Assembly: GCF_010731855.1 (NCBI RefSeq)
Contig: NZ_AP022620.1
Coordinates: forward strand, 806,001 to 870,000
Origin: Mycolicibacterium anyangense
GTDB lineage: Bacteria; Actinomycetota; Actinomycetes; Mycobacteriales; Mycobacteriaceae
Direction of reading: 5' to 3'
Length of the DNA stretch: 64,000 nt
Made by a program: the position numbers and the translations under genes. Numbering within the stretch: the stretch's first letter is position 1; the number at the start of each line of letters is the position of its first letter. Below, one piece after another: positions 52,759-61,732 of the stretch. The notes below the pieces were generated by a model, which saw only the letters and a program-made list of their open reading frames with translations, did no database searches and had not been told where the DNA came from.

Positions 52759-53931
52759 ATGACCGACGTCATCCTCACCGCCGCAGACGAATACCTGAAC
52801 CACCAGATGGTGGCCAGTTTTGAACAGGTCGGCACAACTGACCGCAACTGGACGGAGAAGGGCTACATCGTCGCCTACGACGTCTCCGGCGAGATCATGG
52901 TCACCGCCGGGATCGGCAAGTACAGCAACCGCGACGTCATGGACGGCTTTGCCGGGGTCGCGGTCCCCGGCAAGCAGTACAACGTGCGTGCAACTCGCGA
53001 GCTACGCCCCGAACTGGACCGCACCGTCGTCGGTCCCATCTCGTGGGAGGTGGTGCATGCACCAAGTCACAACCGAATCATGTTGGCGGAGAACGAACTC
53101 GGCGTCAGCTATGACGTCACCTACGAAAGCGACTTCGCGCCGATCGTCGGGGCGCCAGGGGAACGCCGAGACCGGGGGATCACCGGGAACCACACGATCC
53201 GCTACTTCCAGCCGGGCCGCGCCAGCGGCACCGTCACTGTCGAGGGTCGCACTTACCGGTTGGATCCCGACCGCAGCTATGCCTATAAAGACCGATCGTG
53301 GGGAATCCGGACAATGTCGGGAATCCCCAACCCCAACTCGTTCTGGTTCAACGACCCGTCGGCGGCGCCCGAGACCGGGCTTCGTCCCGCTCCGGGGCAC
53401 GGCGAGGGCGTGCTGCACGGGTACCTGAACTTCAGCTTCGGCAGCTGGTGCCTGTCATCGACGTTCACTCAAGGCCCCGATGGCCGGCCCATGAAGTCGA
53501 GTACCGGTAGCACGGAGGGTTTCATCGCCTTTGCCGGCACCAACCGGCCGCGCCTTCGGATCGCGAACCTTGAGCTGGACTTCGAGTTCTGGCCAGGAAC
53601 CCGTCGGGCCAAGTCGCTCCACGCGCATGCCGAGCTCGAGGACGGAAGCACTCGCGACATCACGTGCACGTGGAAGGACCTCGTGTACTACTTCCGTGGC
53701 GGCGGCTATTTCGGTTTCCGCGGTTGGTGGCAGGGTGGCTACCGCGGAGCGCTCGACGTCGGAGGTGAGGTCATGGACCTGCGGAACAAGGCAAACCTTG
53801 ACGAGCTGTACGGCTGCGAGGAGATCGCCGTCGACTGCGTGTGCGGGGAGGAGACCGGTCATGGGGTGATGGAGCCGTGGGCGATCGGTTCGCTGCCGCG
53901 ATACGGCATCACCGAAGACACCCTCGGATGA
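52759..53931 (+). CDS. CrtC-superfamily-like protein C
   Basis: 390 residues from ATG 52759. A two-domain beta-rich protein with repeated aromatic strands. Landmarks are RSYAYKDRSWGIRTMSG (a D-R-S-W-G-x-R motif seen in CrtC/AttH-like carotenoid hydratase relatives) and YFRGGGYFGFRGWWQGGYRG. It has no signal peptide. It is more distantly related to proteins A and B but has the same general composition and operon. Possible roles are hydration or cis/trans handling of a lipid or terpenoid. The stop overlaps the thioesterase gene by 4 bases. Confidence 0.78.
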   Translation: MTDVILTAADEYLNHQMVASFEQVGTTDRNWTEKGYIVAYDVSGEIMVTAGIGKYSNRDVMDGFAGVAVPGKQYNVRATRELRPELDRTVVGPISWEVVHAPSHNRIMLAENELGVSYDVTYESDFAPIVGAPGERRDRGITGNHTIRYFQPGRASGTVTVEGRTYRLDPDRSYAYKDRSWGIRTMSGIPNPNSFWFNDPSAAPETGLRPAPGHGEGVLHGYLNFSFGSWCLSSTFTQGPDGRPMKSSTGSTEGFIAFAGTNRPRLRIANLELDFEFWPGTRRAKSLHAHAELEDGSTRDITCTWKDLVYYFRGGGYFGFRGWWQGGYRGALDVGGEVMDLRNKANLDELYGCEEIAVDCVCGEETGHGVMEPWAIGSLPRYGITEDTLG

Positions 53932-54566
53932 GCGCTGACCAGGAACACCTGGTTGGTGTAGTCAACGGACTGGCCAACGCGATCCGCACCGCCGAGATCC
54001 CGGCTCAGCACGTGTCGCGAATCAGTAGCGCTCTAGAGCAGGCGCGCGCGATGATCGACGAGCATATCGTGCCTCCGCCGTATGCCGTCGAGCAGCTGGC
54101 CCCGCCGAACGTGGCTGTGTTGCAATGGGATCCAGACGACCTGTGTAGCACAGTTCCCTACAGCCCGTTCCTCGGACGCCTGAACCCGATCTCGGGAGAC
54201 GCAACGCTGCGGGCCGAGGGGGCGACCCTCTCTGGAACAATCAGATTGTCGCCGATCCACGCCGGACCCATCGGGATGGCACACGGCGGCGTGGTAGCGG
54301 CGCTGCTTGACGAACTGACCAGCATCGCGGTGATGACACACGGACGTTTCGGCTACACCCGGACCCTGACGGTCACCTACCTGCGGCCGACGCCGCTGGA
54401 TGGGGACCTATCGTTATGGGCCCAGTCCGCCGGCCACCTCGGCTCCGGATACCTGACGTCGGCGGAGATCCGCAGCGGCGGCAAGGTGACTGCATCCGCA
54501 GTTGCGGTGCATCATCCGGGCGGACGCGTCGATGAACCGATCTACCCGGATACAGTGACTCGATGA
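53928..54566 (+). CDS. PaaI-type hotdog thioesterase
   Basis: 212 residues, ATG 53928 overlapping the previous stop, itself overlapping the ligase start by 4 bases. The hotdog domain fills residues 85-200 with the active-site region MAHGGVVAALLDELTSIAV (the HGG turn and helix acid). The N-terminal 80 residues are a helical extension as in the gene at 15787. Hydrolyses an acyl-CoA in the same operon as the ligase that would make it, or rescues CoA. Confidence 0.88.
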   Translation: MSADQEHLVGVVNGLANAIRTAEIPAQHVSRISSALEQARAMIDEHIVPPPYAVEQLAPPNVAVLQWDPDDLCSTVPYSPFLGRLNPISGDATLRAEGATLSGTIRLSPIHAGPIGMAHGGVVAALLDELTSIAVMTHGRFGYTRTLTVTYLRPTPLDGDLSLWAQSAGHLGSGYLTSAEIRSGGKVTASAVAVHHPGGRVDEPIYPDTVTR

Positions 54567-56206
54567 CCAAGAGTCATGGCGGTTCGCCCTCCTTGACGCT
54601 CGCGGAGCTGGGGCCGGACACCGAAGAACAGGCCGGCTTGTCCTATCTCAGGCTGACCGACGCCGCCGAATTGACCCGAGCGACCGTCGGTCAAACATTG
54701 CTACGGGTGGCCTCGGAGCGCCCTGATCAGCCTGCACTGATGTGGCTGACCGAGACCGGCGTCGAGGAGATGACCTGGGCGGAATTGACAACCAAGGCGT
54801 CGGCCGCCGCCCACGAACTCAGCCGGCTCAGCCCCGCCCGCGAGCGAGTGGTGGTGCTCGGGGGCAACTCCGTGGACTGGATCGTCGCTGTGTACGGAGC
54901 CAGTCTTGCCGGTATGCCGGTGGTGCCGCTGAGTCCCGCGACGACCGTCGACGAGATCACTGCTGTCTTAGGAGATTTCGCAGTCGCAGGCATCCTGGTC
55001 GGCGACAGGTCGGGCGACGGTGTGCTGCGTGATCGTGCCATTCGGGCGTGCTCGGCAGCAGGATCCGAAGCTCAGGTGCGCGTCATGGGTGATTGGCCAC
55101 CGGGGCCACGATTCGCCATCTGTGAGTCAGCGCGCGCTGACGACGAATTCCTGGTGCAGTACACCTCTGGAACCACTGGTCGTCCCAAGCCGGCGAGTCT
55201 GTCGCACCTGGCGGCACTGAACGCGGGACGATTCTTCGCCGAAGGGACCGGTACCCGCGCCGGCGAGGTGTGGCTCAATCCGCTACCCCTCTACCATGTG
55301 GGCGGACTAGTCTCCGGCCTGCTGTCGTGTCTGTCGATCTCGGCGACTTACGTTGTCGTCGAGCGGTTCTCGGCCGAGGTTGCACTGCGCGCTGTCCGTG
55401 AGACGCGGCCGACCTTCATCGGAATGGTTCCGACAATGCTGATCGACTTACTCGATCAGCCCGATGTGGCGCCCAATGACTTCGCATCGGTGCGCACGGT
55501 GCTCGGCGGCGCCACGGACGTCGACCCCGCGCTGGTTTCCGATGTCGAACAGCGACTTGGTATCCGGTTCAACATCGCCTACGGGCAGAGCGAAGCGCCC
55601 TGCATGACGATGACATGGTCCTCGGACTCGGCGGACGTGCGCACTCGCTCGCTGGGGCATCCACTGCCGGGCCGCGACTACTGCCTGGTCGATCCCGACG
55701 GGGTGGTGCTGGCGGTCGGTCAGCCAGGGGAGCTGTGTGTCCGAGGACCGTTGAACATGTCGGGCTATGTTCGGGCCGGCGGTCAGGTGGACCCTGACAC
55801 CAGTGGCGCAGGATGGCGGCGAACCGGTGATATCTGCGTCTTGGACGATGCGGGAATCCTGCACATGCGTGGACGGTCCCGCGATCTGATCATCCGGGGT
55901 GGAACGAACATCTATCCGGCCGAAGTGGAGCAACAACTGTCCGCCCACCCCGCGGTGCGCGAGGTCGCGGTTTTTGGTGTGCCCGATCGCCGCCTCGGCC
56001 AGAAGGTGGCTGCTGCGGTCATTCCCGTCTCCGGGATGACGGTCGACCCGGCTGGTCTGGATACCTTCGCTGAGGAAGTCCTCGGTCCCAGCAAGCGTCC
56101 GACCGCCTGGCTCATCCTCGATGAGTTCCCGCGCACCGCGTCCGGTAAAGTGCGCAAACACGTTCTGCAGCAGTCGATCACGCCGGGTGGTGTGGAGAGC
56201 GCTTAG
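54563..56206 (+). CDS. AMP-forming acyl-CoA synthetase (FadD-like)
   Basis: 547 residues, ATG 54563. ANL superfamily motifs: A3 QYTSGTTGRPKPASLSH, A5 NIAYGQSEAP, A7 GWRRTGDICVLDDAG, A8 RGRSRDLIIRGGTNIYPAEVE, A10 PRTASGKVRKH with the catalytic lysine. It activates a carboxylate as acyl-AMP and then acyl-CoA. Last gene of the CrtC-like/kinase/thioesterase operon and therefore probably the entry enzyme of that pathway; the substrate is not readable from sequence. Confidence 0.94.
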   Translation: MTKSHGGSPSLTLAELGPDTEEQAGLSYLRLTDAAELTRATVGQTLLRVASERPDQPALMWLTETGVEEMTWAELTTKASAAAHELSRLSPARERVVVLGGNSVDWIVAVYGASLAGMPVVPLSPATTVDEITAVLGDFAVAGILVGDRSGDGVLRDRAIRACSAAGSEAQVRVMGDWPPGPRFAICESARADDEFLVQYTSGTTGRPKPASLSHLAALNAGRFFAEGTGTRAGEVWLNPLPLYHVGGLVSGLLSCLSISATYVVVERFSAEVALRAVRETRPTFIGMVPTMLIDLLDQPDVAPNDFASVRTVLGGATDVDPALVSDVEQRLGIRFNIAYGQSEAPCMTMTWSSDSADVRTRSLGHPLPGRDYCLVDPDGVVLAVGQPGELCVRGPLNMSGYVRAGGQVDPDTSGAGWRRTGDICVLDDAGILHMRGRSRDLIIRGGTNIYPAEVEQQLSAHPAVREVAVFGVPDRRLGQKVAAAVIPVSGMTVDPAGLDTFAEEVLGPSKRPTAWLILDEFPRTASGKVRKHVLQQSITPGGVESA

Positions 56207-56257
56207 CGGCGGTCGGCTGCTGGCGAATCCACACCGCCCGGGCGGTCGGCGCCGGCC

Positions 56258-57793
56258 TCAGCCGGCGACGTTGGTGCCGCCGGGGTATCCGCCGCCGCCG
56301 AACATGGCGTCGAGGGCCTCGTAGTCGGTGAGACCGCCAACCCGCGGGATCGCCTCGATGAACTCCACCGATTTCGGCTTCTTGTACGAGGCGATATGAG
56401 TACGGCAGTGTTCGATGATGTCGTCGGCGCTCGCGCTCAGTCCGGGCTCGAGGACCACAACGGCCTTGACTGACTGGGTGAACTGCGGATCCGGTATCCC
56501 GATGATCGCCGCCTCACGCACCGCCGGGTGGTTGGTGAGGCAGGCTTCCACTTCCTGCGGATAGATGTTCTCGGCAGCCGACTTGATCATCCGGGTCATG
56601 GTGCCCATGAAATGGATGGTGCCGTCAGGTTCGCGGCGGCCCAAGTCGGTGGTGTGCCACCAGCCATCCCGCATCCGCTGACCGTTGAGCTCGGGGCGGT
56701 TCCAGTAACCCAGGTGCACGGTCTCTCCGCGGATGGTGATCTCGCCGGCAGTGCCGTCAGGGACCTCGTTGCCGTCCGGCCCGACGATGCGCACCTGCGT
56801 GAATGGCGATGGGCGGCCGGAGTTCCCGGTACCGCGGCCACCGAACGCATTCAATATCGCCAGCCCGGTGACTTCGGTCTGGCCGAAGCCGCCCGCCGTG
56901 GTCCCCCAAGCGGTGTTGTCCGGCGGCAGCGCATCGCCCCACACGGGAGCCATGGGTCCGGCCCGCAGCGACGAGATGTCGAGATTGGCGGTCTCGTTGA
57001 GTTCCTTGAGCTTGAAAATGGTGGGCGGCATGAGGAACGCCGAGGTGGCGTGCTCCTCGGCGATCAAGGCGAGGAGCTCTTCCTCCTGAACTCGCCGGAT
57101 GTAGACGTTGGTGCCGCCGAACAGGAACGTGGCGATGGCGTCGAACTGGAAGTTTCCGATGTGAAACAGCGGGCCGGAGTTGATGAACACGCTGCGGTGA
57201 TCCACTCCTGTCACGCCGGCGGTGACGCTGCCCATCACGATCAGGTTGCGATGGCTGAGCATCGAGCCGTTGGGGCGACCGCCGATGGCGGCGGTGTAGA
57301 TCACGAGCAGTGCATCCTCGGCCTCGCCGGTGGGGGACACCGGGTCGGTGTCCTGGACCGCCAGCTGCTCGTCGTAGCCCTCCGGCTTTTCGGAGTCGAG
57401 CTGGATCCAGGTGGCCGTGGTGCTCGCCAACGTGCGTGCCCCGTCGATACGGTCGCCGATCTCCTCGTTCTGCCACAACACCACCGTGGGCGTGAAGTCG
57501 TCGATGACAAAAGCGAACTCTTCGGCGGATTGACGCCAGTTCGCCGGGCAGACCATGGCGCCGATACGGGCGCAGGCGACCATGACTTCGAGGAACCGGT
57601 ACGACGTCTGTGCCAACCAGAGCACCCGATCGCCACGCTGCACGCCGAGGGATGCGAGCAGGCGGGCGGCTTGGTTCACCCGATCATCCAGCTCTGGCCA
57701 GGTCAATCGAACCGGGCCTTCGACAACTGCGGTTCGATTGGGAAAACGGCGCCGGTGCTCGGCACAGATATCCGACAATGTCACCTGAGGCAT
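56258..57793 (-). CDS. ANL-superfamily ligase homologue missing key lysines
   Basis: 511 residues from ATG 57793 with GGAG upstream. Overall fold intact: VIYTAAIGGRPNGSMLSH at the A3 loop, GFGQTEVTGLAIL (A5), WWHTTDLGRREPDG (A7), TRMIKSAAENIYPQEVE (A8). The A3 lysine (PKG) is PNG, with TSGTT replaced by TAAIG, and the A10 catalytic lysine is lost: VGGLTDYEA where relatives have GKPDY. It may be a non-canonical ligase, a half-reaction enzyme or a regulator. Convergent with the normal ligase; divergent from the PaaK-like gene at 57944. Ends in a Gly-rich tail. Confidence 0.88.
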   Translation of the reverse strand: MPQVTLSDICAEHRRRFPNRTAVVEGPVRLTWPELDDRVNQAARLLASLGVQRGDRVLWLAQTSYRFLEVMVACARIGAMVCPANWRQSAEEFAFVIDDFTPTVVLWQNEEIGDRIDGARTLASTTATWIQLDSEKPEGYDEQLAVQDTDPVSPTGEAEDALLVIYTAAIGGRPNGSMLSHRNLIVMGSVTAGVTGVDHRSVFINSGPLFHIGNFQFDAIATFLFGGTNVYIRRVQEEELLALIAEEHATSAFLMPPTIFKLKELNETANLDISSLRAGPMAPVWGDALPPDNTAWGTTAGGFGQTEVTGLAILNAFGGRGTGNSGRPSPFTQVRIVGPDGNEVPDGTAGEITIRGETVHLGYWNRPELNGQRMRDGWWHTTDLGRREPDGTIHFMGTMTRMIKSAAENIYPQEVEACLTNHPAVREAAIIGIPDPQFTQSVKAVVVLEPGLSASADDIIEHCRTHIASYKKPKSVEFIEAIPRVGGLTDYEALDAMFGGGGYPGGTNVAG

Positions 57794-57943
57794 CGTGATC
57801 GCTCCTGTGCGTAGGGGGTGGGCTTGAAAACTACTCAATTATCTACCACTATGGCTGTGTCGCGGTTCACGTTACAGCGCAACGTACCGGCCGCACCAGG
57901 CGGTGCGAGTCCAAGAGGTCATCGCGCAAGCAAAAGGAGAATA

Positions 57944-59293
57944 GTGGCTAGTCAACCCCACAGCGGTTCGGCGCCCGTGAGCGTCCCGGCAAGCGGCGAG
58001 CGGTACTTCTATGAGCCCGAGATCGAGACCGCCAGCCGTGAGGCGATCAGGGCTGCCCAGGAAAAACGGATCCTCGAGCTGGTCCCCTATGTGTGGGAAC
58101 GCTCCGGTTTCTATCGGGACCTGTGGTCTCGATCTGGGGTGAGCCCCGATGACATCCAGTCGCTGGATGACTTCTACGCCAAGATCCCGACCTTCTGCAA
58201 AGACGACCTGAAGGCCTACCGGGAACGCACAGGGGACCCGTTCGCCGGCATCCTCTGTGTCGATCGCAGCGAACTGACGTCGATCACATCGACCTCGGGC
58301 ACGACGTCCCTGCCCGAGTTCCTGCCGGAGATCTGGGAAGCGGCCTGGCCACTGCCCATCACCTCGACCCGAGCGCTGTGGGAAATGGGAGTGCGGCCCG
58401 GCGATCGTGCGTTGGTGGCCGCGGGGTCATTCCGGGGGTTCTGGGACGACTACTACCGCATGTTGGGCGTCACGCCGGTCTATATCGATTGCTGGATCGG
58501 GGAGGGCGAGCGGATCCTCAACGCCATCAAGCGCTATCAGGTCGGCTACTTCCAGATGTTCATGCCCACGGTCATGGAGTTCGAGGCGCTGGAGGCCAAG
58601 TACGACATCCGCGACATGCTGTCGTCCCTCAAGGGTGCGGCATTTGCCGGGCAGCCGCTGAGCGCGACATTGGAACGCAAGGTTCGCGACGAATGGGGTG
58701 TGAATCTGTTCACCTGGACCAGCGCCGGGGACACCGGCGGGGCTTGGGAGGGGCAGGAGCACAACGGGTACTTCGTCCAGGAGGACACGGCGCTGCTCGA
58801 GGTCGTCGATCCGGTCACCGGGACACCGGTCGGAGAGCTCGAGACCGGTGAGGTCGTGGCCACCGACCTGGACAACAACGCCGCGCCCTACATTCGGTTC
58901 CGCTCGGAGGATCTGGTCAAAGTCACCCATCAGCCAGCGGCCAGTGGTCGGACCCAGATGCGGATCTGGGTCGTCGGCCGTGCCGGCGACGAGATGCGGA
59001 TTGGCGGTAAGTCCTTTGTACTCAAGGACATCTGGGATCCGGTGGAGTCTCTGCCTGAGTGTGGGGACGCCCTGTTCCAGGTGGTTCGATACGCGCCGGA
59101 GATGGACCAACTGCGGATTCGGATCGGCTATTCCCCCGAGAAGACGGCTGATGTCGACGAACTGCGTTCACGGGCGGCGGCTGTGCTGGAGCGCAAACTG
59201 GGCGTCACATCCCACGTCGATCTGATGCCCGTCGACGAGATCCTCAAGACATCGTCGAGCGTGGCGAAATTCCCCCGCACTGTGAAGGCATGA
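57944..59293 (+). CDS. PaaK-like adenylate-forming CoA ligase
   Basis: 449 residues from GTG 57944 after AAAGGAG; the upstream in-frame codons from 57818 are not conserved-looking. The fold resembles phenylacetate-CoA ligase: RILELVPYVWERSGFYRDLW near the start, P-loop SITSTSGTTSLPEF, an APYIRFRSEDLVKV region and a final SSSVAKFPRTVK with candidate lysine. The P-loop lacks the usual lysine after the SGTT run. It pairs with the 230-residue protein encoded 10 bases downstream. Substrate unknown; an aromatic or cyclic acid would fit the family. Confidence 0.88.
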   Translation: MASQPHSGSAPVSVPASGERYFYEPEIETASREAIRAAQEKRILELVPYVWERSGFYRDLWSRSGVSPDDIQSLDDFYAKIPTFCKDDLKAYRERTGDPFAGILCVDRSELTSITSTSGTTSLPEFLPEIWEAAWPLPITSTRALWEMGVRPGDRALVAAGSFRGFWDDYYRMLGVTPVYIDCWIGEGERILNAIKRYQVGYFQMFMPTVMEFEALEAKYDIRDMLSSLKGAAFAGQPLSATLERKVRDEWGVNLFTWTSAGDTGGAWEGQEHNGYFVQEDTALLEVVDPVTGTPVGELETGEVVATDLDNNAAPYIRFRSEDLVKVTHQPAASGRTQMRIWVVGRAGDEMRIGGKSFVLKDIWDPVESLPECGDALFQVVRYAPEMDQLRIRIGYSPEKTADVDELRSRAAAVLERKLGVTSHVDLMPVDEILKTSSSVAKFPRTVKA

Positions 59294-59303
59294 GAGGACA
59301 GCA

Positions 59304-59996
59304 ATGAGTAGATCGTCGATGGCCGCTACGGCAGCCCAGCTACCGCGACCAGAGTTGTTCGGTATCGCGTCGTGCAAGGTCGGCACTGACATCCTTGATT
59401 TCGAGATCGGTTGGGACGAAGCCGAGCGTGACATTGCCTGGGCCGAGGCCGTGCTGCGCCCGACGGGCCTCGGTAGTGAGGACGTCGCGGTGGTGACGCT
59501 GCCGAACTGGGAAGGGCTGTGGTTCGCCCCGGTGCTGAGCGCACTGCACACCTTGGGCGTGATCCGCGCTCTCGCGGAGAACTACGCCTGGGATGCCCGG
59601 CGCGCAGGACACATGATCCGAAATCTCAAGCCCCGGGCCGTCGTCGGACTCGGTGCTGACACCATCAACGGCCTGGTGGGTCAGGGCGACGATGTGGCTG
59701 GCTTGCTGTCCGGCGTGGATTTCGTCTGGGCGCGCCACGACGCTCTTGGCGTCCTCGCGGAGGCCGGCGTGACCGCGTTGCCCCTGGTTCCGATCGGGCC
59801 AGCCCTGGCGATCGGCGTCCCTGGCGTGGGTGCGGTGGTGAACACCGACGAATGGGCTGTCGAGACTGTCGACGGCGAATTCGTGGTGTCGACCGTAGGC
59901 GATCGGAGGGCTCGCCTTTCCGGCGTCACATCGGGAATCCGCGGGCGGGTGGGCTCGCGCGTCGATGTGGGCACCATCGTCGAGTTCGAGCTGTGA
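59304..59996 (+). CDS. Small partner protein of PaaK-like ligase
   Basis: 230 residues, ATG 59304 with GAGGA 7 bases upstream. Residues about 40-140 look like the N-terminal Rossmann-like subdomain of an adenylate-forming ligase (LGSEDVAVVTLPNWEGLW, then LSALHTLGVIRALAENYAW and a PRAVVGLGADTI strand). It has no A-motifs or C-terminal lid. The last 60 residues are beta-rich with VSTVGDRRARLSGVTSGIRG. Either a truncated ligase that became a subunit, or a dedicated accessory protein. Tight spacing argues for a complex with the PaaK-like enzyme. Confidence 0.75.
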   Translation: MSRSSMAATAAQLPRPELFGIASCKVGTDILDFEIGWDEAERDIAWAEAVLRPTGLGSEDVAVVTLPNWEGLWFAPVLSALHTLGVIRALAENYAWDARRAGHMIRNLKPRAVVGLGADTINGLVGQGDDVAGLLSGVDFVWARHDALGVLAEAGVTALPLVPIGPALAIGVPGVGAVVNTDEWAVETVDGEFVVSTVGDRRARLSGVTSGIRGRVGSRVDVGTIVEFEL

Positions 59997-60017
59997 TCGC
60001 AAGACGCGAGGATCGAC

Positions 60018-60833
60018 ATGGGATTGTTGAACGGCAAGGTCGCGTTTGTCACCGGCGTCGCGCGAGCACAGGGCCGCACCCACGCGGTGCGATTGGCGGC
60101 TGAGGGCGCGGCCATTATCGGGATCGACATCGCGGCTCCCGTCAGCGATCACAACGGTTATCCCGCCGCGACGGAATCTGATCTGGCCGAGACGGAAAAG
60201 CTACTGGCAGACGTCGGGCAGCCCTACGTCGTGGAGGCCGTGGACACTCGAGATGCCGAAGCAATGACTGCTCTGCTGGCGCGGGCCGTACCCGCACTCG
60301 GGGGCAGGCTCGATGTCGTGGTGGCCAACGCCGGCATCGTCAACTGGAATCGGTTCTGGGAGATGCCCGAGGATCAGTGGCAGTCGATGATCGACGTCAA
60401 CTTGACCGGCGTGTGGAAGACCATGAAAGCTGCTGTGCCGCACATGCTGGAGGCGGGCAACGGTGGTTCGATCATCGCGACGAGCTCGGTGGCGGGCATA
60501 AAATCGCTTCCCGCGCAGGCGCATTACAGTGCTGCCAAGCACGGGGTGGTCGGTTTGGTGAAGTCCGCGGCGATCGAGCTGGGCGAATATGGGATCCGGG
60601 TCAACACCATTCACCCCTGGGGGGTGAACACGCCGATGACCCAGGACACCAGGATGCAAGAGGTCCTCGGAGCTCATCCCCATTACCTCGTGTCATTCGG
60701 ATCCATGCTGCCGCAGCTGCCGATCGCTGAGCCGGATGACATCTCGGATGCGGTGGTCTGGTTGGCGTCAGACCTTTCCCGCACCGTCACCGGTGCACAG
60801 ATCCCGGTGGATATGGGTGCGACCAAGGTCTGA
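60018..60833 (+). CDS. Mycofactocin-coupled SDR oxidoreductase
   Basis: 271 residues, ATG 60018 with GAGGATC upstream. The cofactor loop GVARAQGRTHAVRLA, the inserted NGYPAATESDLAET, catalytic YSAAK and the RVNTIHPWGVNTPM segment are the pattern of the mycofactocin-dependent SDR subfamily, which keeps NAD(H) bound and passes electrons to mycofactocin. It should oxidise a secondary alcohol. Probably co-transcribed with the PaaK-like ligase. No mycofactocin biosynthesis gene is in the window. Confidence 0.9.
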   Translation: MGLLNGKVAFVTGVARAQGRTHAVRLAAEGAAIIGIDIAAPVSDHNGYPAATESDLAETEKLLADVGQPYVVEAVDTRDAEAMTALLARAVPALGGRLDVVVANAGIVNWNRFWEMPEDQWQSMIDVNLTGVWKTMKAAVPHMLEAGNGGSIIATSSVAGIKSLPAQAHYSAAKHGVVGLVKSAAIELGEYGIRVNTIHPWGVNTPMTQDTRMQEVLGAHPHYLVSFGSMLPQLPIAEPDDISDAVVWLASDLSRTVTGAQIPVDMGATKV

Positions 60834-60841
60834 TCGGATCC

Positions 60842-60888
60842 TCATGCTCACCGGCCGGCCACCGATCAGCCGCCACCGGTGAGCATGA
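60842..60888. terminator. Inverted repeat between convergent genes
   Basis: TCATGCTCACCGG (60842-60854) and CCGGTGAGCATGA (60876-60888) are perfect 13-base arms around a 21-base loop. The right arm lies inside the last codons of the minus-strand SDR. It could act as a bidirectional terminator or a barrier against read-through; no T run. Confidence 0.5.
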
Positions 60889-61615
60889 TGGTCTGACCGG
60901 TGATGTAGCGCTGGTCATCGGAGACCAGTGCGGCCACCGCACAACCGATATCGGTCTCCGCGTCACCCATGCGGCGCAACGGAATCATGTTCAACTGGCT
61001 CTGATAGCGCTCGGGATGCTGCTCACGGAACTCGAGCGAAGCCGGCGTCTCGGCTGCCGGAACGACGACGTTGACCCGTATTCCATCCGGGCCCCACTCT
61101 CGAGAGGCGACGCGGGACAGCCCGCGAATACCCTCCTTCGCCATCGCATACGCCCCGAATCCTCGGTTGCCGACGATCGCGGTCTGCGAGCCGAGGTTGA
61201 CGATGGACCCGCCCTTGCGGGCAGCCATGTGCGGGTAGGCAGCTTGCATTCCGTAGAGTGTGGCCAACGTTCCAGTGCGGTAGGTGATTTCGACATCCTC
61301 ATCGGTGATGTCGACGATCTTTCCCTGCGCGGGTGTTTGGGCGTTGTTGACCAGGATGTCCAATCCGCCGAAGTGCTCTACTGTTCGGGAGATCGCTGAG
61401 GTGAATTCGCCGCGATCGCCCACGTCGCACTGCACGGCGATGGCTGATACGCCCGGGAGCGCCTGGACTTCGGCGGCTACCGACTCGCACTTCGACAGCG
61501 TACGGCCCAGTAACGCCAGGTGCGCGCCTTCCTTGGCCATCGCGATCGCGATCCCGCGCCCCACTCCCTGGCCGGCACCCGTGATCACCGCGATCTTGCC
61601 ATCGAGCTTACCCAT
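60866..61615 (-). CDS. Short-chain dehydrogenase/reductase
   Basis: 249 residues from ATG 61615 with GGAAGG upstream. TGAGQGVGRGIAIAM is the cofactor loop, NNAQTPAQGK replaces NNAG, serine lies in NLGSQT and the pair is YAMAK. The end GQTIMLTGGG is classical. A start at 61660 would add 15 residues without support. Divergent from the LLM oxidoreductase across a 117-base region. Likely acts on a hydroxy- or ketoacyl-CoA of the same pathway. Confidence 0.92.
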   Translation of the reverse strand: MGKLDGKIAVITGAGQGVGRGIAIAMAKEGAHLALLGRTLSKCESVAAEVQALPGVSAIAVQCDVGDRGEFTSAISRTVEHFGGLDILVNNAQTPAQGKIVDITDEDVEITYRTGTLATLYGMQAAYPHMAARKGGSIVNLGSQTAIVGNRGFGAYAMAKEGIRGLSRVASREWGPDGIRVNVVVPAAETPASLEFREQHPERYQSQLNMIPLRRMGDAETDIGCAVAALVSDDQRYITGQTIMLTGGG

Positions 61616-61732
61616 TCCAGCACCTTCCAGCAGTGAGCGAAAAACGTTGCAATTGAGCACAAGTCGATCAGATTGACCCTGAAACCAACTTTACAAGGTA
61701 ATGTCGACGGTGTCATTCACTTGAGGAGCAGC

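Noticed and set aside
56241..56270. CGCCGGC-CTCA-GCCGGCG hairpin between the convergent ligase genes
   Set aside because: Only 7 pairs, overlaps the coding end and has no T run; common in GC-rich DNA, so not listed as a terminator.
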